From Sipunculus nudus (taxonomy: Eukaryota; Annelida; Sipuncula; Golfingiida; Sipunculidae): DNA of 64,000 nt. Below the pieces are notes generated by a model. That model did no database searches. It saw nothing but the letters and a program-made list of their open reading frames with translations, and was not told the origin of the DNA. Made by a program: the position numbers and the translations under genes. Where the stretch lies: contig CM049314.1 in assembly GCA_026874595.1 (NCBI GenBank), positions 78,853,300-78,917,299 of the forward strand, read 5' to 3'. Within the stretch, counting starts at the first letter, position 1, and the number at the start of each line of letters is the position of its first letter. Below are positions 57,430-64,000 of this stretch, in pieces.

Positions 57430-59761
57430 GTAAACAGTCTGTGTCCCTATGGGTCATATTTGTATATATTTATAGAAAAATGCGTAAGTTTTGAGGTGTT
57501 TTCACCGTAAGCAAAGCATAAGCAAAGCGTAAGCAAACTCTAAGCAAAGGAACTGTCTTGATAAATCGTGTTTGCAACTATTTTCTGAAGAAATAATGTA
57601 TTATTCGACATCCAGAGAATCTATTTCTGTCGAATATGGTGCAAAATTGTTGAAAAATTGAGGTAAAATATGCAAAAGGATAAAATAATCCATAATGTCA
57701 CTTTAAGAAAGTAGCGGATTTTTATAATTGTGGTTTTGATTGAACAATTTTACCCTTAATATTTACATTCCTGATCACTAACAGGAACTTTTTTGTAGCC
57801 AGGTAAACAGTCTGTGTCCCCATGGGTTATATTTGTGTGTATTTGTGGAAAAATGCTTAAATGAGGTGGTGTTTTATCGTCAGCAAAGCATAAGCAAAGA
57901 ATAAGCAAACTGTAAGAAAAGGAACTGTGTCTTGATAAATCATTTTTACATCTATTTTCTAAAGAAATAATGTATTATTCTACTTTTCTGTAATATAGTT
58001 CTGTCGAATATGGTGTTAACCTGTAGAAAAATTGAGCTAAAATATTTAAAAGGGTCACAAAAATCCACAACGTTACTTTTATAAAGTATCAGAATTTTCT
58101 ATTTCTGATTTTGCTTAAACGATTTAACACTTAAATTTTACATTCACCTTCACTGACACGTGCAATTATATAGCCAGGGAACCAGTCTGTGTCCCTATGG
58201 GTCATATTTGTATATATTTATAGAAAAATGCGTAAGTTTTGAGGGGTTTTCACAGTAAGCAAAGCATAAGCAAAGCGTAAGCAAACTCTAAGCAAAGGAA
58301 CTGTGTCTTGATAAATCCTTTTTACATCTATTTTCTAAAGAAATAATGTATTATTCTACTTTTCTGTAATATAGTTCTGTCGAATATTGTATTAAACTGT
58401 AGAAAAATTGAGCTAAAATATTCAAAAGGGTCACAAAAAAATCCACAACGTTACTTTTATAAAGTATCAGAATTTTCTATTTCTGATTTTGCTTAAACGA
58501 TTTAACCCTTAAATTTTACATTCACCTTCACTGACACGTGCAGTTATATAGCCAGGGAAGCAGTCTGTGTCCCTTTGGGTCATATTCGTATATATTTATA
58601 GAAAAATGCTTAAATTGTGTGGTGTTTTCATCGTAAGCAAATCATAAGCAAAGAATAAGCAAATTGTAAGCAAAATAACTGTGTCTTGATAAATCCTTTT
58701 TGCATCTATTTTCTGAAGAAATAATGTATTATTCTACTTCCCGGGAATCTATTTCTGTCGAAAACGGTGCCAAACTGTAGAAAAATTGAGGTAAAATATG
58801 CAAAAGGTTCACAAAAATCCATAATGTCACTCTTATAACGTTTCAGAATTTTCTATTTCTGAATTTGATTAAACAATTTTGCCCTTAATATTTAGATGCC
58901 TGATCACTAACAGGAACTATTTTGTAGCCAGGTTAACAGTCTGTGTCCCCATGGGTCATATTCGTATATATTTATAGAAAAATGCTTAAATTGTGTGGTG
59001 TTTTCATCGTAAGCAAAGCATAAGCAAAGCGTAAGCAAACTGTAAGCAAAGGAACTATGTCTTGATAAATCCTTTTTGCAACTATTTTCAGAAGAAATAA
59101 TTTATTATATGACTTTTTGGGAACCTATTTCTGTCGAATATGGTGCACAACTGTAGAAAAATTAAGATGAAATATGCAAAAGGTTCACAAAAATCCATAA
59201 TGTAACTTTAAGAAAGTAGCGGATTTTTATAAATGTGGTTTTGATTGAACAATTTTACCCTAAATATTTAGATTCCTGATCACTAACAGGAAATATTTAG
59301 TAGCCAGGTAAACAGGTTGTGTCCCTTTGGGTCATATTTGTGTGTATTTGTAGAAAAATGATTAAATTGTGTGGTGTTTTATCGTGAGCAAAGCATAAGC
59401 AAAGAATAAGCAAACTGTAAGCAAAGGAACTGTGTCTTCATAAATCCTTTTTGTTACTTATTTCTTAAGAAAAATGAATTACTCTTCTTCCCGGGTATCT
59501 ATTTCTGTCGAACATGGTGCAAAACTGTAGAAAAATTGAGGTAAAATATGCAAAAGGGTCACCAAAATCCACAATTTTACTTTTTTAAAGTATCAGAATT
59601 TTCTATATCTGATTTTGCTTAAACGATTTTACCCTTAATTTTTAGATTCACCTTCACTTACAGGAACTTTTTTGTAGACAGGTAAACAGTCTGTGTCCCT
59701 ATGGGTCATATTTGTATATATTTATAGAAAAATGCGTAAGTTTTGAGGTGTTTTCACCGTT

Positions 59762-62700
59762 AGCAAAGCATAAGCAAAGCGTAAGCAAACTCTAAGCAAA
59801 GGAACTGTCTTGATAAATCGTGTTTGCAACTATTTTCTGAAGAAATAATGTATTATTCGACATTCAGAGAATCTATTTCTGTCGAATATGGTGCACAACT
59901 GTTGAAAAATTGAGGTAAAATATGCAAAAGGATAAAAGAATCCATAATGTCACTTTAAGAAAGTAGCGGATTTTTATAATTGTGGTTTTGATTGAACAAT
60001 TTTACCCTTAATATTTACATTCCTGATCACTAACAGGAACTTTTTTGTAGCCAGGTAAACAGTCTGTGTCCCCATGGGTTATATTTGTGTGTATTTGTGG
60101 AAAAATGCTTAAATTGTGTGGTGTTTTCATCGTAAGCAAAGCATAAGCAAAGAATAAGCAAACTGTAAGTAAAGGAGCTGTGTCTTGATAAATCCTTTTT
60201 ACATCTATTTTCTAAAAAAATAATGTATTATTCTACTTTTCTGTAATATAGTTCTGTCGAATATTGTGTTAATCTGTAGAAAAATTGAGCTAAAATATTC
60301 ATAAGGGTCACAAAAATCCACAACGTTACTTTTATAAAGTATCAGAATTTTCTATTTCTGATTTTGCTTAAACGATTTAACACTTAAATTTTACATTCAC
60401 CTTAACTGACACGTGCAATTATATAGCCAGGGAAGCAGTCTGTGTCCCTATGGGTCATATTCGTATATATTTATAGAAACATGCTTAAATTGTGTGGTGT
60501 TTTCATCGTAAGCAAATCATAAGCAAAGCGTAAACAAACTGTAAGCAAAGGAACTGTGTCTTCATAAATCCTTTTTGCATACATTTTCTTAAGAAATAAT
60601 GTGTTATTCTACTTCCCGGGAATCTTTTTCTGTCGAATATGGTGCAAAACTGTAGAAAAATTGAGGCAAAAATATGCAAAAGGATTAAAAAATCCATAAT
60701 TTCGCATTATGAAAGTAGCGGATTTTTATAATTGTGGTTTTGACTGAACAATTTTACCCATAATATTTAGATTCCTCATCACTTACAGGAACTTTTTTGT
60801 AGACAGGTAAACAGTCTGTGTCCCTATGGGTCATATTTGTGTGTATTTGTGGAAAAATGCTTAAATTGTGTGGTGTTTTCATCGTAAGCAAAGCATAAGC
60901 AAAGAATAAGCAAACTGTAAGCAAAAGAACTGTGTCTCGATAAATCCTTTTTGCATCTATTTTCTGAAGAAATAATGTATTATTCTACTTCCCGGGAATC
61001 TAATTCTGTCGAAAATGGTGCAAAATTGTAGAAAAGTTGAGGTAAAATATGCAAAAGGTTCACAAAAATCCAATATGTCACTCTTATAACGTTTCAGAAT
61101 TTTCTATTTCTGAATTTGATTGAACAATTTTGCCCTTAATATTTAGATTCCTGATCACAAACAGGAACTATTTTGTTGCTAGGTAAACAGTCTGTGTCCC
61201 CATGGGTTATATTCGTATATATTTAAAGAAAAATGCTTAAATTGTGTGGTGTTTTCATCGTAAGCAAAGCATAAGCAAAGCGTAAGCAAACTGTAAGCAA
61301 AGGAACTGTATCTTGATAAATCCTTTTTGCAACTATTTTCAGAAGAAGTAATGTATTATTTGACTTTCAGGGAACCTATTAATGTCGAATATGGTGCAAA
61401 ACTGTAGAAAAATTAAGATGAAATATGCAAAAGGATCACAAAAATCCATAATGTAACTTTAAGAAAGTAGCGGATTTTTATAATTGTGTTTTTGATTGAA
61501 CAATTTTACCCTTAATATTTAGATTCCTGATCACTAACAGGAAATATTTTGTAGCCAGGTAAACAGGTTGTGTCCCTTTGGGTCATATTTGTGTGTATTT
61601 GTAGAAAATGCTTAAATTGTGTGGTGTTTTATCGTAAGCAAAGCATAAGCAAAGAATAAGCAAACTGTAAGCAAAGAAACTGTGTCTTCATAAATCCTTT
61701 TTGCTACTTATTTCTTAAGAAATAATGAATTACTCTTCTTCCCGGGTATCTATTTCTGTCGAACATGGTGCAAAACTGTAGAAAAGTTGAGGTAAAATAT
61801 GCAAAAGGGTGACCAAAATCCACAATTTTACTTTTTTAAAGTATCAGAATTTTCTATATCTGATTTTGCTTAAACGATTTTACCCTTAATTTTTAGATTC
61901 ACCTTCACTTACAGGAACTTTTTTGTAGACAGGTAAACAGTCTGTGTCCCTATGGGTCATATTTGTATATATTTATAGAAAAATGCGTAAGTTTTGAGGG
62001 GTTTTCACCGTAAGCAAAGCATAAGCAAAGCGTAAGCAAACTCTAAGCAAAGGAACTGTGTCTTGATAAATCCTTTTTACATCTATTTTCTAAAGAAATA
62101 ATGTATTATTCTACTTTTCTGTAATATAGTTCTGTCGAATATTGTATTAAACTGTAGAAAAATTGAGCTAAAATATTCAAAAGGGTCACAAAAATCCACA
62201 ACGTTACTTTTATAAAGTATCAGAATTTTCTATTTCTGATTTTGCTTAAACGATTTAACCCTTAAATTTTACATTCACCTTTACTGACACGTCCAAATAT
62301 ATAGCCAGGGAAGCAGTCTGTGTCCCTATGGGTCATATTCGTATATATTTATAGAAAAATGCTTAAATTGTGTGGTGTTTTCATCGTAAGCAAAGCATAA
62401 GCAAAGAATAAGCAAATTGTAAGCAAAAGAACTGTGTCTTGATAAATCCTTTTTGCATCTATTTTCTGAAGAAATAATGTGTTATTCTACTTCCCGGGAA
62501 TCTATTTCTGTCGAAAACGGTGCCAAACTGTAGAAAAATTGAGGTAAAATATGCAAAAGGTTCACAAAAATCCATAATGTCACTCTTATAACGTTTCAGA
62601 ATTTTCTATTTCTGAATTTGATTAAACAATTTTGCCCTTAATATTTAGATTCCCGATCACTAACAGGAACTATTTTGTAGCCAGGTTAACAGTCTGTTTC

Positions 62701-64000
62701 CCCATGGGTCATATTCGTATATATTTATAGAAAAATGCTTAAATTGTGTGGTGTTTTCATCGTAAGCAAAGCATAAGCAAAGCGTAAGCAAACTGTAAGC
62801 AAAGGAACTATGTCTTGATAAATCCTTTTTGCAACTATTTTCAGAAGAAATAATTTATTATATGACTTTTTGGGAACCTATTTCTGTCGAATATGGTGCT
62901 CAACTGTAGAAAAATTAAGATGAAATATGCAAAAGGTTCACAAAAATCCATAATGTAACTTTAAGAAAGTAGCGGATTTTTATAAATGTGGTTTTGATTG
63001 AACAATTTTACCCTTAATATTTAGATTCCTGATCACTAACAGGAAATATTTTGTAGCCAGGTAAACAGGTTGTGTCCCTTTGGGTCATATTTGTGTGTAT
63101 TTGTAGAAAAATGCTTAAATTGTGTGGTGTTTTATCGTAAGCAAAGCATAAGCAAAGAATAAGCAAACTGTAAGCAAAGGAACTGTGTCTTCATAAATTC
63201 TTTTTGCAACTATTTTCAGAAGAAATAATTTATTATTTGACTTTTTGGGAACCTATTCCTGTCGAATATGGTGCACAACTGTAGAAAAATTAAGATGAAA
63301 TATGCAAAAGGATCACAAAAATCCATAATGTAACTTTAAGAAAATAGCGGATTTTTATAAATGTGGTTTTGATTGAACAATTTTACCCTTAATATTTACA
63401 TTTCTGATCACTAACAGGAAATATTTTGTAGCCAGGTAAACAGGTTGTGTCCCTTTGGGTCATATTTGTGTGTATTTGTAGAAAAATGCTTAAATTGTGT
63501 GGTGTTTTATCGTGAGCAAAGCATAAGCAAAGAAAAAGCAAACTGTAAGCAAAGAAACTGTGTCTTCATAAATCCTTTTTGCTACTTATTTCTTAAGAAA
63601 TAATGAATTACTCTTCTTCCCGGGTATCTATTTCTGTCGAACATGGTGCAAAACTGTAGAAAAATTGAGGTAAAATATGCAAAAGGGTCACCAAAATCCA
63701 CAATTTTACTTTTTTAAAGTATCAGAATTTTCTATATCTGATTTTGCTTAAACGATTTTACCCTTAATTTTTAGATTCACCTTCACTTACAGGAACTTTT
63801 TTGTAGACAGGTAAACAGTCTGTGTCCCTATGGGTCATATTTGTATATATTTATAGAAAAATGCGTAAGTTTTGAGGTGTTTTCACCGTAAGCAAAGCAT
63901 AAGCAAAGCGTAAGCAAACTCTAAGCAAAGGAACTGTCTTGATAAATCGTGTTTGCAACTATTTTCTGAAGAAATAATGTATTATTCGACATCCAGAGAA
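59762..64000. repeat. 21-monomer unit, copy 3, with a four-monomer deletion
   Basis: Starts at the same point as 41,687, with the same upstream GTTAGC variant. A join between about 61,490 and 61,559 removes 1,502 bp (four monomers): 61,560 corresponds to 44,987 and not to 43,485. The unit continues past the window end. Confidence 0.82.
63807..63810. other. Empty retrotransposon target site
   Basis: ACAG in uninterrupted TGTAGACAGGTAAAC. It is equivalent to 47,234-47,237 (offset 16,573). A second empty equivalent is 39,353-39,356. These define the pre-insertion sequence and confirm the 4-bp duplication. Confidence 0.88.

Larger units (their letters stand above)
51961..58181. repeat. 6,221-bp tandem duplication with retrotransposon, copy 2
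   Basis: Second copy of the unit. The join with copy 1 lies in the 15 bp at 51,946-51,960. To the left the sequence is the downstream flank of an element; to the right it is the upstream flank. First mismatches on either side are 51,945 T against 45,724 A, and 51,961 G against 58,182 C. Confidence 0.93.
41687..59761. repeat. 21-monomer unit, copy 2, enlarged by retrotransposon capture
   Basis: Follows copy 1 at +7,881 bp up to 47,237, where the retrotransposon lies. Unit order resumes after the second element: 57,426 corresponds to 39,353. It ends where the diagnostic GTTAGC recurs at 59,759-59,764. The unit has grown from about 7.9 kb to about 18.1 kb through one insertion and one 6,221-bp duplication. 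Confidence 0.8.
57426..64000. repeat. Satellite array, block 3
   Basis: About 17.5 monomers continuing to the window end. It matches 39,353 onwards (offset 18,073, then 18,075 bp) to about 61,559. It then skips four monomers and matches 44,987-47,237 (offset 16,573), and runs on through the empty target site. No gene is visible. Confidence 0.95.

Noticed and set aside
1-64000. CRISPR-like array (regular repeats)
   Set aside because: Repeats are ~375 bp, abut without unique spacers, and the embedded elements are eukaryotic LTR retrotransposons.

Overview
ORGANISM AND TYPE OF REGION. This is eukaryotic nuclear DNA with no prokaryotic features. About 56 kb of the 64 kb is one AT-rich satellite with a monomer of about 375 bp (roughly 150 monomers, all head to tail). 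Two copies of a compact LTR retrotransposon interrupt it. The Gag-protease resembles those of Gmr1-like/SCAN-related Ty3/Gypsy elements of animals. An invertebrate, perhaps a mollusc, is my best guess, but the sequence does not prove the species. No host gene, rRNA, tRNA or CRISPR was found. LAYOUT. 1-11,107 is the more mixed part of the array, with short overlapping duplications of 3, 4 and 8 monomers. 11,108-47,237 is built from large, nearly identical blocks. A ~12 kb block (11,108-23,207) recurs at 29,109-41,583. Between and overlapping these are three copies of a 2,998-bp, 8-monomer unit (21,481-30,474). A 21-monomer unit of 7,881 bp starts at 33,806, again at 41,687 and again at 59,762. 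Retrotransposon copy 1 is 47,238-51,204, satellite is 51,205-53,458 (six monomers), retrotransposon copy 2 is 53,459-57,425, and satellite continues from 57,426 to the end. RETROTRANSPOSON. Each copy is 3,967 bp on the minus strand, with two 733-bp LTRs (TGTT...AACA), a 4-bp target duplication (ACAG), a primer-binding site resembling an arginine-tRNA 3' end, a polypurine tract, and one intact 704-codon ORF. That ORF holds a coiled coil, a capsid/SCAN-like region, a CCHC zinc knuckle and a DTGA aspartic protease. Reverse transcriptase, RNase H and integrase are absent, so the element is presumably mobilised by an autonomous relative. HOW THE PARTS RELATE. The second element copy is not a second insertion. 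Both copies have the same 4-bp target duplication, the same flanking monomers and a shared private upstream base change. They lie in a 6,221-bp tandem duplication (one element plus six monomers) whose crossover maps to 51,946-51,960 inside the satellite. The same target site is empty in sister blocks at 39,353-39,356 and 63,807-63,810. The window therefore records a young retrotransposon being captured and amplified by unequal recombination in a satellite. MOST UNUSUAL SATELLITE SIGNALS. There is a TAAGCAAA motif repeated every 11 bp, usually four times per monomer. There is also a dyad near the monomer end whose two arms differ between monomer families by matching, complementary CA/TG changes.
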